Shown here piece after piece: positions 1 to 13,165 of a stretch of 64,000 bases of DNA (position 1 is its first letter; the number at the start of each line of letters is the position of its first letter). The DNA lies in NCBI RefSeq assembly GCF_003590095.1, contig NC_039493.1, positions 186,001-250,000 on the forward strand. The letters run 5' to 3'. A program made the translations under genes and the position numbers. The notes beneath the pieces were generated by a model, which did not search any database, was not told the origin of the DNA, and was given only the letters and a program-made list of their open reading frames with translations. Source of the stretch: Trichoplusia ni. Lineage: Eukaryota; Arthropoda; Insecta; Lepidoptera; Noctuidae.

Positions 1-1995
1 GAGGAACAAATTTTGAAATCGGAACCCTATTTTAGATCTCTGTTATTTATTCGACCTTTAAAAATCTGAGCAAAAAAATGTAGGTAGAGCTAATACTGAC
101 ATTCGAATTGACTCGGTTAAATATTTAGGGAACCAAGCGAAAATATAAACCATATACTCGTATGACCCTAGTCGACTCCAGCGTTCTCAAAAAGAACTTG
201 CAGAATACATGATTTATTATCATTTCTTAGGGCTTAAGGCTTCATTTCACTTTTTCTATCTATCCCAAGTACTTTGTTATGCACACTAACTAAAAAATCG
301 CTAAACATTAGGCCAATTTCATAGGATCATACCACACTCATCGCGTTGCAAGTTTATTTAGCACTTCATTCCACACTGCATCATTCACTGTTCGCTGATC
401 CCTCATCACTTCTACCGAAGGTCGATTTTTGTATAAAATACTAGTATTTTGTTTGTATAAAAATGCTTTACAATCGTATCACGACTCCCATCTGGCGAGC
501 ACAGAGGTGACCCCGAATCGTACAAGGCCACAGGTAAATAATTATACCAATTTCACCAAACACTTTTGGAACGACTCATTATATCGGTAAATAAAAAGAT
601 CCTTGTGTTACATTTTATTTTACGTCTATTTGAATGTTCATACGTTGCTCAATCTAGGGGAGCTTTGTAAAACTTTGTAACAATGTAATCCATATTACAA
701 TATAAGTTTCCTTAAAATAAATCGTAAATTAAAATTTAAATGATTTTATTTCAAGTCGGTATTTTTCAGGCACTTTGAAAAGGTTTAATTAATAACTAAT
801 CACCATACGTTACTTCCATGAAAAAGATGATTCCTTGTACATTATTATTAAACGGCACATTAAAATTAAAAACAACAATCTCTTGAGATTCATACTAATC
901 CGATCCTAACCTATGATACCTATGATATTTTTTTGCCCTCACGAAACTTTTCGCTCGTAACTAGATAACGTTAGACATATTCTTTTGTCGTCATAATTGA
1001 TGACAAACTCGTGCATCATGGCGTGTCAGATAAGCATTCATCGCCTTCTAACTTCATAACTCGAGCGTCTACCATGAACTCTTAAACATAAATGGTCACC
1101 GTTGTGGAAGGGAGACACCGCTAGACGCAATGTAATGCCTTTTCCCTTGCACAATAAGACAAGCTCTGTTAGAAGTGCTCATAGTAAATGCACAGGCTTC
1201 GAGTCCTGGTTGCATGTAAGCACGCCAACATAAATTACGTTATTCGTCATGCAAATTACTTCCACAGGCTGCGCTGCACTAGGTCAGGCCACGATTGGGG
1301 GCCATTGTGAAGGCTCGAAGTTAATATAATTACGTTATATGTCACCGGGTCCTAGCTGCTGTTCAACAAAATTATTGAAATTAATATTCATGTAGAATTC
1401 AAAGTACTTGCTATTAAATTAATTTCGCTTTCATAATGTAAAACAGAGTTCGATGTAACGTTCATTACAATTACATTTTCACTACGAAAACGCTAATTTT
1501 GAAAAGCAATTATTGTGTTTTATTGTTTCCGAAACTAATTAGTCCATCCCAAAAATATTATATACCTCTCTCATATGCTAAGGAGGAAAAATTATATGAT
1601 AATACCACTAGATTAAAACTTGTTTGTCCATGCGTGGGTCTCGTAAAATCACGTACGGATTGAAAATTGGATTTACTTTACGGTTCCCGCCTGTTTACGA
1701 TCGTTGAAATGAAGTTTTACTTCCTTTTATCCTTCCATCCCCTATCTTAATACGCACATTGTAAATGTACAGTCATGAACAAAAGTGGATGACCAAAGTC
1801 AAAGTATCTTTATTGTGTTGATTGAGTAGGTTACAGGTGTTACATAATAATAACACAGTACTACAATCAGCTTATTTAGGCATACAATAATTAAATCCCA
1901 AAATCAATAAATCAAAAATTACTAACTACTACTAAAACGAACAAAAAAACGTAGATAATAAAGATCATTGAAGTTATGATTTCAAAACTCTATTT

Positions 1996-2257
1996 GGTAC
2001 TAGCTTTTGCCCGCGACTTCGTCCCCGTGGGTAGAAGATATAAGTTATGATTTATACCTGCCCTGTTTTTTTCACATTTTCCATTATTGTATCTTCGCTC
2101 CTATTAGTCGCAGCGTGATGGTTTATAGCCTAAAGCCTTCCTCGATGAATGGTCTATTCAACACAAAAATATTTTTTCAATTTGGACCAGTAGTTCCTGA
2201 GATTAGCGCGTTCAAACAAACAAACAAACTCTTCAGCTTTATATATTAGTATAGATA
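1996..2257 (+). repeat. Interspersed repeat, family I (3'-end-like fragment)
   Basis: It starts with a TAGCTTTTGCCCGCGACTTCG-like edge and runs through a stretch that includes 'CCTAAAGCCTTCCTCGATGA' to a CAAACAAACAAACTCTTC end. A close copy lies inverted at 14805-15041. Diverged copies occur at 12228-12420 and 4695-4845. The short open frame inside it is a by-product. This is a common type of dispersed repeat in lepidopteran genomes; the class (non-LTR end or Helitron-like) is not decided from sequence alone. Confidence 0.75.
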
Positions 2258-4694
2258 ACATGCATTTGTTTTCATGCAAATCTGACTTGTTTAAAACCAT
2301 TTGTTGCTGAGAGTACTTAATATCTCCAAAACTTGACCTATAATCTTCGTCCTTTGTCGATACGAATCTGTACAAACGAGAGCTAAAAAGGGAAAACATT
2401 TGGGAAAACTGATTATGTTTGCCGCAGTCACAAGTTGACTGATCAACTAGTCTAGCCTTATAACAGCCTGTCTGAGAAATAAACATGGGGCTGATAGGTT
2501 GTCATGATGGATTGAGTAAACTCACAGATTACTAGGGCTGCTCTACATTTTGTAATTTAATGTAAAGCTCGACTAATATTACAATTTCAGTTTTTAAGGA
2601 TGTATTGCTCTTTTGCGCTAAAACGCATGATTCAATATTATTCAACGTAAATTTTGCTATGATGGCTGGCATCCAGGCGGACGAAGCCGCAGGCTAAGGT
2701 ACTAGTTAGAGAAATGTCCCTCCAATGTGCCCTTTTATTTTCTGTGATCAATTTTCTCCCCTACAGGTCTCCTGAGTTTCTTTTTCAACTTTTTGAAACT
2801 TCTTTGGAACGCTGTTTTTATTAAAGGCTTTTTGGTCACTTGCATTTTATTATACGAATAAATCGAGATTATACTAATGTGCTTAAGAAAGATGTTTGTT
2901 CCGTAATTAGGTAGGTACTACGAAGCTAATTTCACGCAGAAGCTATTTTAACAAACTAAACAAACAAACTACAGATCAGTTAAATGAGGCGTTCTCCAAT
3001 ATTAGTTGCGTAGGCAAACCATATTTCAAGTCTCAAACAGAGAAATATCTATTTAAACAAATGTAATCTATTATTAGTTGTCCGGGGGCCAACCATCTAC
3101 TTGGAGTAGATAATGTTTTGCATCTTACTTATGCGAAAAATTCTCGTGTCTACCAAGCACGTTCGTGGTAGACGCAATGCAAGTTGCGCTTTTCGCAGGT
3201 CCTAAAATAACAGATGATCAATAAAGAAAATGATGAAACTTGGTTTGCTTTAATATTCTTCTGAGTAATCATTCCTCAAGCTTCAAACCTAAGTGATAGC
3301 ATCTTAAAAAAAATGAATACTGTATTTTACAACAATTGACTGCTTGTCTGACCTTACAGTGAATGAATACGATCATATTTCGAATGAACTAAAAATTGAA
3401 TAAAACATTTTTGAAACCAATATTTCTGAAGTTTTTGTTTTTATTAAAAACTAACGAACAAACAGATCTGTGGTATAAAATTCAATACAAAACAAATATT
3501 TATAACAGAAAAAATATTTTTTCAACGAAAAAGTATTTTCTGTATTTGTAATTTACTTGCTAACCGCTGGGGAAATCGCAACGAGAGTTAAGCAAGCTGT
3601 ATACATCTGTTTTTAAAACCTACGCTAAAAATACTCGAACTTTACCTACTTGTAGGCGGCCTTTAAACATGTCTAAGGAACGTGTAGCACGATTGGAATT
3701 AAGAAAATACCTTAAGGGACTTCGCATGCGATAGGTCACAAATTACTTTTTTTTCTGAGCAGAAACGCCTTCAACCTAGTCCAAGTTTAGGGCACGCGGT
3801 TGTAAGGATATAATGGTCTTCCACTGGCTGAAAACATCTCAATTGCTACGCATTGCCACGCAACGTCTAAAACGCGGGAGACACTACAAGGCGGATCAGC
3901 AAGAGTCTGACAACAACCACTTCCTTCGTCAAGGCGGTGGGTGTTCATAACATAAAAGGCCCTTTCTAAGCCAGAGTCATGAGATCACTCACGCATGCTC
4001 TGCATAAAATAGAATAGTGAGGAGATTAAAATGATGCGTGATCGATGAACTAACGAATTTGTATGGCACTAGTTCCTTAGACACTGGTGAATTCCGATTC
4101 AGTCATATTTAAAGTTTTACCACATAGTCTCATCATCATCCTAACCTTTTCCCAACTTTGTATGTTCAGGTTGGTAAAAGAAAATAGTTAGAGACTTACA
4201 ATTCCTTCCCTTGATCCACATGAATGCTTTCGCTTGCACTATGAGCTTTTTGAGAAACGATCGCCATTGAGTAAGCAATATGACGCAATATACTCCGAAG
4301 CGGTGCTAGCCTTGTCTCATTTCTATGAGCGCAACACCAAAACAAATTTCCTTAACTCCTAAGTACAGGTACTGTTCCACAATTAGAAGAAAACTTTAAC
4401 AATAATGTTTTTCTAATAATAGTACCTACCTACCAACCTAAAGTAATCTCTCCGAAGCGAACAACTCTCTTGATAAAATCTCAGTCCATTATTTACCGTT
4501 TCGTTCACAACTTCTATCGTTTTCGAGAAAACTGATCGAGTTTAGTCGCTTAATCGAATCAAAGATTTATCTGAGCTTAAATAATTTGATTTCCCATGAG
4601 CTCTCGTTATTTATTAATCTTTAGTATTTTTTAAATATTTTTCAGTCGGATGACAATTGTAATTTATTTTTTCTATATTTATGACTAACTGTTG

Positions 4695-4845
4695 CATGCG
4701 ACTTCGTCCAAGACGATACATCCTCGCGGTATATACCCTAAAGCTTTCCTCAGCAAATCAACCATCTAACACTGGAATAATTTTCGGCCACAGAAGCTCG
4801 TGTGAACAAACTCTTCGGCTTTATAATTTTAGTTTAAATTAAGAA
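4695..4845 (+). repeat. Diverged family I repeat
   Basis: It contains the GCGACTTCGTCC edge, the CCTAAAGCTTTCCTCAGC core and the CAAACTCTTCGGCTTTATAA end in the same order as the copy at 1996, but it is degenerate. Confidence 0.6.
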
Positions 4846-5230
4846 ATAAAAGACATCCTATTCACAAGGGCATAAGTCTTGGTTTAAAGGGTAGTAACAA
4901 TATTGTTTCCATACATCGGGAATAAAAGATTATCATTTTGAATCACTCACACGTATATTTTTTGTAAACTACAAAAAATATCGGCCATTTTTATTATTTA
5001 AAAAATCTTTTGTTCATTTGAAATATCTGGCACGGTCGAAGGCTGAATTAATATTTCATGTCAGTTCAAGGAAGCATCAATTTAAGCTTCGTAAACGAAA
5101 TAAAATTAATTATAGATTTTAATATTTTATTAACGCAATTTAAAAACACTTTGAGAAAATTTAAACAGAATTTAATAAAAAATAAAAGTGTATATAGAAT
5201 GTGCTTAATGTAATTTTTTGTGTTGTAACA

Positions 5231-5270
5231 AATCGGTCAAATGCGAGTCGGACCCACGACCACCACGATA
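5231..5270 (+). repeat. Short interspersed repeat fragment
   Basis: The block AATCGGTCAAATGCGAGTCG followed by GACCCACGACC resembles a lepidopteran dispersed repeat edge. A 67-codon frame on the minus strand runs through it and is not believed to be a gene. Confidence 0.35.
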
Positions 5271-7051
5271 TACAACAGAAATGTACAATAGATGACAGAG
5301 GGAGAGATGATGGGTTCTGAAAATCACTGAAATGTATATATACCTTTTGTTTCCGATAGGTCACTTGTCACATTAGATTTGTCACTCATATGCATCCAAT
5401 CAGCGTCATTGTCGGATCAACGTCATTCCTTGTTCAAATGTCACTAGTCCACTTATCCGACCTAATCATAGCTCCACATTACAGTAATTAAGCAAAACAG
5501 ACTAACTTAATTTAGAATAATGTGATTTTTTCATTTTATTTTCCGTTCATTTTATTTATATTTTTTTACATAATCACTACGTCACAAGGACTCTTTCCAA
5601 AGCTTTAAAACCGTTTATCTTCGTCAAATTTTATTTTTAAAGCAAATGCAACAAAGTTTTACTTGTAATATCAATCTGACAGACTAAATACTTTTTTTAC
5701 TTTTTTATCCAGTCTTCATTCCTATCGTGTAAATTTCAACAATTTACTCGAATCTCTCGCTTATATGACCATAGCAAAGCCATTGTTAGCCAGAATCTAA
5801 AGCATATTATTTACTATTAACATTTTACGTAACCGCGAATAGGTGCGTCAGAGTACTGAGAAGAATGCGCGCCCTTTTGTGAATAGCTAAGTTACGTTCC
5901 CCTTTTCAACACGTTTACAAGGCTGCCATTGTAAAATACACTCAGTATAATAAAGTATGCAGGAATTTTGAATATTTTATCCGGTACAAACAATTTGTGG
6001 AAGGTTTGGAAAGATGGCGGTCAAGCAGACTGAGGCTTAACTCTCAAGGACGTACTTGCTTTGTTTATCTATGACTGGACTGTTAAATAATTAATCGCTC
6101 GCCTGACTGTAAGTCTAGTTGAATTAATTTTGTGAAATGTGAAGTGAATTGTAATTTGAACCGTTCTTCAGTAGACAGCGAAATGACAGATTGCTTTATT
6201 CCAATTTTGAAATTTGAAAGATTCTTTTGACGAGGTTTATTTCTCTTTTGTTTTATTTTTTCTTAAAATCCTTGTGTATCAGTATCTGGCTAAAATAAGG
6301 GTATAATTTATGTCGGTCTCAAGTGACCAGAACCTTTTTGAAATCCTTTAAGCATGTCATTACAACATTCATTTGTTTTATCAATATACGGTTAGAAAAC
6401 AATGTGTATTCACGTGTTGTTATTCCATACGTTTTGTTCTACTCAGTTTTTTCATAGACTTTTCAGTCTCTTTTCGGTACAGAAGAACTTGCATTCAAGT
6501 GAATAGCCACTGCTTGAAACGAGTGGAAAAGAAAACCCAATTGTTAGTTTTAACGAGTAGAATCCGCACTATGATAAGATCGAATACAATTCCGTCGAGA
6601 ATTTTTGAAAACTCTATTGTCCGATCACTTGAAAAGCGGAATTGAAAACTGTGACTTGTATCATAGGCTCTTAGAGATGGTATGTAGCAGTTGTAGAAGC
6701 GAGACAGAGTATGGCAACCGTAGAGCGCTATCACGCTCCTTCACTGCCATCTGTAGTAAGCGAACTGAATACTAGTAAATCTTGTAGATAGTAAATATTG
6801 TTGCATTTCGATATTCCCATAGCATCATTATGAATGTTTGCATATTACTGAACTGTTTCTAACGCAGAATCCAAATAATGATCTAGTATTTGTGTAAATA
6901 TGTAGAATGACTGAATTAACGCGGAATAAACCGCAACTCTCTTGAGTGTAATATAACTTTACACACAACTAGTTCTGGTTGCAATCATTGTTAATAAAGC
7001 GGTTCTAGTAAGCATTACTATAACTCTGCTCATTATTTTGTACACTGCTGT

Positions 7052-7205
7052 GAAGATAGCGGAGTGGTCGCCAAGCTTAACCCATTGTTTGTGATGTGTC
7101 GTGGATTCGATCCCCGCGTAGGACAAGCATTTGTGGGATCCCAGAAATTCTTGTCCTGAGTCTGGGTGTCTTTGTGCACGTGATGCGGATGTTTGTGAAA
7201 CCACG
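7052..7205 (+). repeat. tRNA-derived SINE
   Basis: It has an A-box-like start (ATAGCGGAGTGGTCGCCAAG) and a B-box-like GGATTCGATCC, followed by a non-tRNA body containing GACAAGCATTTGTGGGATCC and TCCTGAGTCTGGGTGTC. Related copies lie at 13060-13165 (inverted) and 25030-25165. It is not a functional tRNA gene, because no full cloverleaf closes. Confidence 0.7.
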
Positions 7206-8288
7206 AAAACACGGCAAAGTTTTATTTAAAAAAAAAAACGAAATAGCAATAGTTACTTATCTGTATAATAACATACAGTTTCCTGATCAAAAGCTTTGAC
7301 TACATCACCGAACCATAATTTCTCTAATCATGCATTCATAATATGAGTAAAGAGAAGTTTTCTCTTAAGTAACATCCTTAGAATTACTTTAGAGATTCGT
7401 AGTTACATGATTGTAAGTGACAGCTGTTTCTGTGCTCCTATATTCAGCTTCCTTTATAAAGTGGTAGCCGCCGGCGGTCGAGTCTGCCCCATGGTATACA
7501 TACAGTACGTTAAGCAGCAATAATTTATATTATATAGGATTATATCGTAACATTATTTGACCAATATCAAACAGGTGAATATTATTTATTTGAAATTTTC
7601 GTTCCTTTTCATACAATGATCACTTGGAGAAATAATATTATATGTCCATAAGATATTTGTCCTTCCAATGTTAATAAGCGGCTTTAAAAAAATCCTGAAT
7701 TTTATTTAAAAGTCCACCGTTCCAGATGACCCATTGATGAATAGATTATTTGGTTTGGTTTGGTTGGAGGTTATAAATGAAAAAAAGAATCAACAAAATC
7801 GGTTCATCCAGTGAGACGTTCTTGGGCAACAAACATAAAAAACAGACCAATTAAGAACCTCCACCTTTTTGAAGTCAGTCAAAAAAACCTAGACTAAAAA
7901 TAAGTTTATATTGACCCCAAATGAGTTGCAAATCAACTGTATCGATTGCAACTGTTTGAAAGAACCTCGCGTCTGCAATATCTTTCCTCTCATACTAAAC
8001 TATTGTCAGCGGTAGGAACTTATTAAGTATTACATTGTTAGCTTAATAAATCCTTTGCAGCTAATTAATTATATGAAGCGGTTATACCGTCCGTTTGAAC
8101 AAGTTTATAAGAGCACAACTTGACCGGTTTGCACTAGTTTCTAGCAGCTTATAACTTATTCGATGCAGGAATTAAGGGATTACTGATAAATTGTTAATGA
8201 GCTAAATATATACTGCCAAAATATTTGTACGCCGGTAACGGCAGAAAATTAGGGAAAACATTTTTATTCTATAGAAACTTAATAAGCA

Positions 8289-8410
8289 GCCAGGGCCACT
8301 AACCATTACGCCTATTGGCCCTAACTGCTGTATTAGAGGTCGCGGGTTCGAGTCCGACCCAAAAAAATGTTTGTGAGCTGAACACGAGCCTTGGGGTCTG
8401 GGTAAAATGT
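8289..8410 (+). repeat. tRNA-derived SINE, second type
   Basis: It begins with AGCCAGGGCCACTAACCATT and carries a B-box-like GCGGGTTCGAGTCCGACCC. A body with GAGCTGAACACGAGCCTTGGG and GTATCCATACCCC follows. No acceptor stem closes, so a tRNA gene is rejected. Confidence 0.6.
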
Positions 8411-8924
8411 ATCCATACCCCGTTCATTTTTGAAATACCGTTTCTGAGTAGGCAAATTATAAATATTTTCCTACATTCCATAGGTTTAACAGAAATATTT
8501 TTGCATTTAAAATAGCTTTGAAGTTTTTTTCTAAGAATTGGCTGGAATGGCACTTAAGTTGTCTTTAAATTAATTGTACTTATTAAACTTGTAGTGAATA
8601 AAATACTTGCTTTATTTAGTTTTCCACAAAACACAAAGTAACGAATGAACTTTGCCACAAACTTAACCTATTATTACATACCTATTTTTACGTAATATAA
8701 CGTTTTGTATTGATGTAAAATGAGAAAATATAAATAAATTAATTGTATATACAATCCCAATCCATTGCGTCACCAACAACTATTTTCCAATCAAAGAATT
8801 TATACAACAATAAAATAAACTCTCTCTCTATCCCTAACCGTCATAGACAGCAGACGTAATGGCGCCCAACAGGAACCTACCCGTATAACGAAAAGCCTTT
8901 AGAATACAAACATCATTCATTCAA

Positions 8925-9235
8925 CGGCCTAGCCTATTCCCAACCATGTTGGAGTCAGCTTCCAGTCTAACCGGATTCAGCTAAGTACCAGTGTTTTACA
9001 AGGAGCGACTGCCTATTTGATCTCCTCCACCCAGTTACCTGGACAACACGATACGCCTTGGTTAGACTGGTTGTCAAACTTTCAAGCATCTGACTACCTG
9101 TAACGACTGTCACAGATGTACCTATGAATAACATCCGGGACCCACAATTTAACGTGCCTTCGGAAACACGAATCGGATGTCCTTATCACAAAGATGGTCA
9201 CCCATCTACGGACCAACCGCATCAAGTTGTTTTAT
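8925..9235 (+). repeat. Interspersed repeat, family V
   Basis: This roughly 310-bp element contains the blocks AGTCAGCTTCCAGTCTAACC, TACAAGGAGCGACTGCC, TTAGACTGGTTGTCA, TAACGACTG and AACGTGCCTTCGGAAACACG. The same blocks recur in order at 33350-33605 and, inverted, at 23690-23985. Three copies in one window make it a dispersed repeat; its class is unknown to me. Confidence 0.75.
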
Positions 9236-9660
9236 CTAATATAGGTAGTGATTTTTGTTCGCTTTTGTAGTCATTATACAAAAGTTTTATTTGATGTTTA
9301 AAAACGAACGACTATATGTTCACACCAATGTATGCTTAGGAAATATTCTTATCCTAAGTAGTTTGTCTTTTGCTATATGATTTATCAAATTGACACGAAC
9401 TGATTAACTTATAAAAAAAAATAACTATTAGACACAAATTTTAATTACAAATTTTACCCGTTACGTAGAGTATTGCTTTTGATGAAATAGGTAATTCGAA
9501 ATCGATGTTTCCAGTTATATCAATAAACGAACTAAAAATATAAAAAACACTTTTCTGAGCACAAATCTTTTAAAACTGAATTTGTTATATTTGAAGACTA
9601 AATCTTAATTCATTCGACTCATTACTGTCTGAAGTTCATTTTGCTGAGTTGACAGTCCCA

Positions 9661-9845
9661 CCTATAAAAATGCTGTGAGCTTAGCAAGATAACTTTAATT
9701 ACCTTAAGATATTACACCAAAATAATCCAGAAAACTCCAACCAAACCATTCACTTCACAACACAGTTCAATTGTAACTTTGATAATAATATTTGTAGGAA
9801 GAAACTTTTTTATTATTTGTACAGTAACAACATTCCCGCGTAAGT
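9661..9845 (+). promoter_or_regulatory. Candidate TATA promoter with non-coding first exon
   Basis: CCTATAAAAATGC at about 9661 resembles a TATA box. About 30 bases downstream begins an ATG-free stretch that ends at a good splice-donor match (CCCGC then GTAAGTG) at about 9839-9845. Directly after it comes an unusually GC-rich patch (9836-9910) in AT-rich surroundings. It could be a 5' leader exon of the plus-strand gene TM-1 (17324), whose first exon is missing, or it could be chance. No downstream exon could be tied to it. Confidence 0.25.
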
Positions 9846-10067
9846 GTGCGCGGCGCTGGGCGGGCGGCACGACCGCCCTCCGACGATCCGCGAGAGCGAC
9901 TGGCCAGAAACACTATAGGACAAACTACTGCAATACACACTATTTTATTTTTCTCCTACTTTTTATGTCTGGATGTTTGTGCAAATTCAATTTGAACTTT
10001 CGCATTTCATCTCGTGAAAATGCGAATTTTATGTTCGATGCCCTGTAGGTGTATTAAGAATAGCTTG

Positions 10068-10572
10068 TTAAATTTTGTTGTCCTTTTGGTTCATGATGCA
10101 CTGATTAAAGTTTTCAATTACAAGTTTATCAAATGTCAAAGCAACTTTGTAGCTATTTTGTGTATAATTAAATGCACGATTTAAATCTTGATATTTTTTA
10201 GAATAATCAGATTGAAAACCTTTTTTCTTGATCCTCAAATTTTCTTGAACGCATCTCTTTTGAATCGTCTTGAACTCAAGAATGTCATCCAACATTTTTG
10301 AAGTTATCGGAGCGTCATAATAAATTTTTATAAACATTATTTTCTCAAGCATTGTGTGATACTATTAATTTAATTTATAAATGAGTGTTATTTACATGAT
10401 TTTGGTAAGTCATACTATCGTCAAAATATAAAAATCCTATCACACTCCCCGTATCAGTTCTATACCTACTATATGACACAGCAAAAATAAAAACACCAAC
10501 AAAACACGTTAAAAATGGGTATAAAAATAACGTAGTAATGTTACGAACGATAAAAAACCTATTCATAACCAT
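10068..10572 (-). CDS. Small single-pass membrane protein, uncharacterised (two exons)
   Basis: Two minus-strand exons, 10396-10572 (59 codons) and 10068-10361 (97 codons plus stop), join in phase 0 through donor CAT|GTAAATA and acceptor TTAATAG|TATCAC to give 156 residues. The start MVMNRFF follows an in-frame stop seven codons upstream. Residues 13-32 form one strongly hydrophobic helix after a short basic N-terminus, so it should be a signal-anchored or single-pass protein. The rest is a soluble Lys/Asn-rich, probably helical region with an NYT sequon. I do not recognise the family. The 34-bp intron is very short for an insect, which is the weakest point; an unspliced reading would give two separate short frames instead. 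Confidence 0.4.
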
Positions 10573-11560
10573 AAATACATTAAAAGTTGATCAAATATAG
10601 CCTCCATTAGTCAACACAGACGTATTGATGTTAGGCCGTACTTAACTTGCGTAGAGAATAAACAAAAGCGACAATTTAGTCTACACAGCATACCTAATGA
10701 GTAGTCCACAATGGTTAGTCCACGCGTGACGTATTACATTTTTGTGACTGCTTCAAACGTGCTTGTTTTATAACATGTGTTCTATAACTTAAAGCTCTGT
10801 GTACACTGGTATACTTACCGTAAGGCAACTGTTAGAACGTAAATATGTTTACTTTCAATCCTTTGAGGGATCAGTGTATCTGTGTTGCAAGTTTACCTTT
10901 TCATAGGATTTTGCAAATTATCTGTACACAAAGCGATATATTTTGTGTATTCAACATTTAATTTATGTGAAACCGAAACATAATTAAATGTATACTATTT
11001 AGTTCCTACAAGACATTTAGATAGTTACTATTCACATGGTTGCACATCTAACTGCACAAAAATCTGTTGGATTGACCATGATTGCCGTGTTTATCATTAT
11101 CTAAAACCAAATCAATAGTTTTTTTGTCATTGATAATAGTCGATTTATCAAAAGAAAGGATTTGAAAGCGACTTTTTTTTTATCAGCCTTTTAGTAACCA
11201 CAAATATATGTACGGAGTTTAGTATCGTAGTGTAGACAAGGCTTGACATTCGTGAAACTTCGTTTCCGCTCGTGTTTGGGAAATCCAGGCTCAAGTATAT
11301 GTCGCCACGGCGGGCAATTTCGTAAGCGACTTGAGTCTGACTCGTTTTATAGCCGTATTTGTTTATTTTATTAGCCATTCGGGTATTATTATTTGTTTAT
11401 GACATTTTAGATTCACTTAGAATAATTGATTGTCCTCTGAAATGTGATTAAATGTTTACTGTTTTGTACGTTTTCATTGATTTCAAGGTTTTCAGTGTGA
11501 TATATAAATGAAATGCCGGAAAAATCCGAAAATTAGAACATAAAATTTCTTCACTGTAAT

Positions 11561-11776
11561 CCTACTAATATTATAAACGTGAAAGCTTTTAAGTATGGAT
11601 GTATGAGTTTCTGTTTTTTACTCTTTGACGAAAAACCCCTGAACAGATTTTTAAAAAGCACCTTGGTGCACAGATATTTGATAAACAAGATTAACACACA
11701 GGATAGTTTGTATCCTGATCCTGATTGTATGTACCCGTGAAATTGAGCGGGCGGGTCGGCCGGCAACAGCTAGTAC
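11561..11776 (+). repeat. Interspersed repeat, family II
   Basis: It opens with CCTACTAATATTATAAACGT, passes through a GTATGGATGTATGAGTTTC block and ends with GGCCGGCAACAGCTAGTA. A second copy in the same orientation is at 21040-21247. This layout is familiar from truncated retroelement-like repeats in Lepidoptera. Confidence 0.75.
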
Positions 11777-12227
11777 GATATAATTTCACACTTTCTTCAC
11801 AATATTTGTGAACAAAATCTATTAGATTTTCGATCATCGACAGACAGGAAAACAATACAAATGTCCGAATCATTTCAATAAGCGACGTAACGACAAAACA
11901 CTTTAATAACAGTGTTACATAACGTTCAAGGTAACTTTCCCGCGCGAATATCAATTGTCGATTCTAAAAATACCCTCTCCCTATTTCTGTGTAGTTGTGT
12001 CTCCGCTGAGATACAATAAGTGCCGTAATGCGACTCACTTTCGTATTTTTATGATTTTTGTTTGATTGTGACCTAATTTTTCGCATTTTTTACCGCGTCG
12101 CAGCGGAGTGGTTGAATCCGCGGATATTAGTTAGCAATTATATGATATAGGAGTCCTGCGTGGTTATGATTATACATAAATTAGGTTAGAAATACTAAAC
12201 AAGAATTTTAAGTTTTATAGTGCACGT

Positions 12228-12420
12228 AACTTTTCCCATTGTGTTATTATTATACCTACTCCGCCCCTATTGATCATAGCGTGATGATAATTACACATCC
12301 TGTAGACGTCCTTAGTAAATGGTCCAACAGCAAAATATTTTTTCATAAACGGTCTCAAGACTTTCTTCCTGAGACTAGCGCGATTAAACAAACTCTTCTG
12401 CTTAATATTAGTATAGATAA
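12228..12420 (+). repeat. Diverged family I repeat
   Basis: It shares ordered blocks with the copy at 1996: CCCCTATTGATCATAGCGTG, TAAATGGTCCAACA, GAGACTAGCGCGATTAAACA and TTAGTATAGATA. Confidence 0.6.
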
Positions 12421-12679
12421 AAAAAAATATTGTCGTATTATCAATCCATTGCTAAAGACTCACTGACTATATTTCAATTTTTTCCCTTTATATCGGCCTT
12501 GATTGCATATCTCACACATCATCAGCAGCATTTGTTAGCACCATTTTCCCTGCCCCTTCTCACTTACTTTTACTTATTACTATATTTTTATAAAAGCTTT
12601 ATACAAAATATAGTATTAAGAGAATAAGTCAACTGATAAAGTAAACATACTTATATATTCCTAAATGCGCACATAATAT

Positions 12680-12815
12680 ACCTATACATACAACCCAGAT
12701 ACAGGACGAATAACGATGCCCATTAGGTACGCAAACATTTGTCCTGAGTGGGAATTGAACACACAAAGTAAAGCAGTCAGAGCCAGTAACCAGTAGACTA
12801 GCCGGACAGCCATAC
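12680..12815 (-). repeat. tRNA-derived SINE fragment (inverted)
   Basis: Read on the minus strand it has a CCGGCTAGTCTACTGGTTACTG start, a degenerate B-box (GTGTTCAATTCCCAC) and a GACAAATGTTTGCGTACC body. Both short open frames over it are by-products. Confidence 0.5.
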
Positions 12816-13059
12816 TGTACGCAGATTCTTAAATTTATCAATATATTTTCAGATACCGTAAGAAGAGTAAATGATTACGAGTAATGGTGGTGCTGTTACG
12901 CCGATAGTGCTGAGCGAAGAGTTGTTATGTGCTACATATGCAGCTGCTTCGCATGGGGTCTAGACCTTGTACAAAGGTAACTATTTCTTTTCATTAAACA
13001 AAAAGCCTCCTTAATTAAGGATTTTATTAATTGTGTTGCGAGATATTGCACAAACATTC

Positions 13060-13165
13060 CAATCACATGCAGACACCCAGACTCAGGACAAGCATTCGTG
13101 GATCTCACAAATGCTTGTCCTACGCGGGGATGGGACCCGCAACATTTCGTGCTCAGTGGGTTTGG
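13060..13165 (-). repeat. tRNA-derived SINE (inverted, 5'-truncated)
   Basis: It is the reverse complement of the SINE body at 7052: CCATCCCCGCGTAGGACAAGC, then TTGTGAGATCC, then TCCTGAGTCTGGGTGTCTG. It is the same family as 7052 and 25030. Confidence 0.65.

Larger units (their letters stand above)
1..9655. other. Intergenic, repeat-rich, no gene recognised
   Basis: No open frame longer than about 110 codons is present, and I could not assemble frames here into spliced coding exons with plausible donors and acceptors. Composition is AT-rich. The stretch contains the repeat fragments listed separately at 1996, 4695, 5231, 7052, 8289 and 8925. Distal exons or regulatory DNA of a neighbouring gene cannot be excluded. 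Confidence 0.6.

Noticed and set aside
7052..8410. Possible tRNA genes at the B-box-like sequences
   Set aside because: No complete acceptor stem or anticodon arm closes, and related copies with the same non-tRNA bodies mark them as SINEs.
9779..10048. 89-codon plus-strand frame
   Set aside because: It crosses the GC-rich patch and a candidate splice donor and has no domain.
11148..11378. 76-codon minus-strand frame starting MANKINKYGYK
   Set aside because: A second frame over the same stretch is also open, as in repeats, and no splice partner fits the orphan exon at 13465.
11790..11954. Minus-strand frame with hydrophobic helix-like content
   Set aside because: It runs straight into a family II repeat and has no acceptor in a usable phase.
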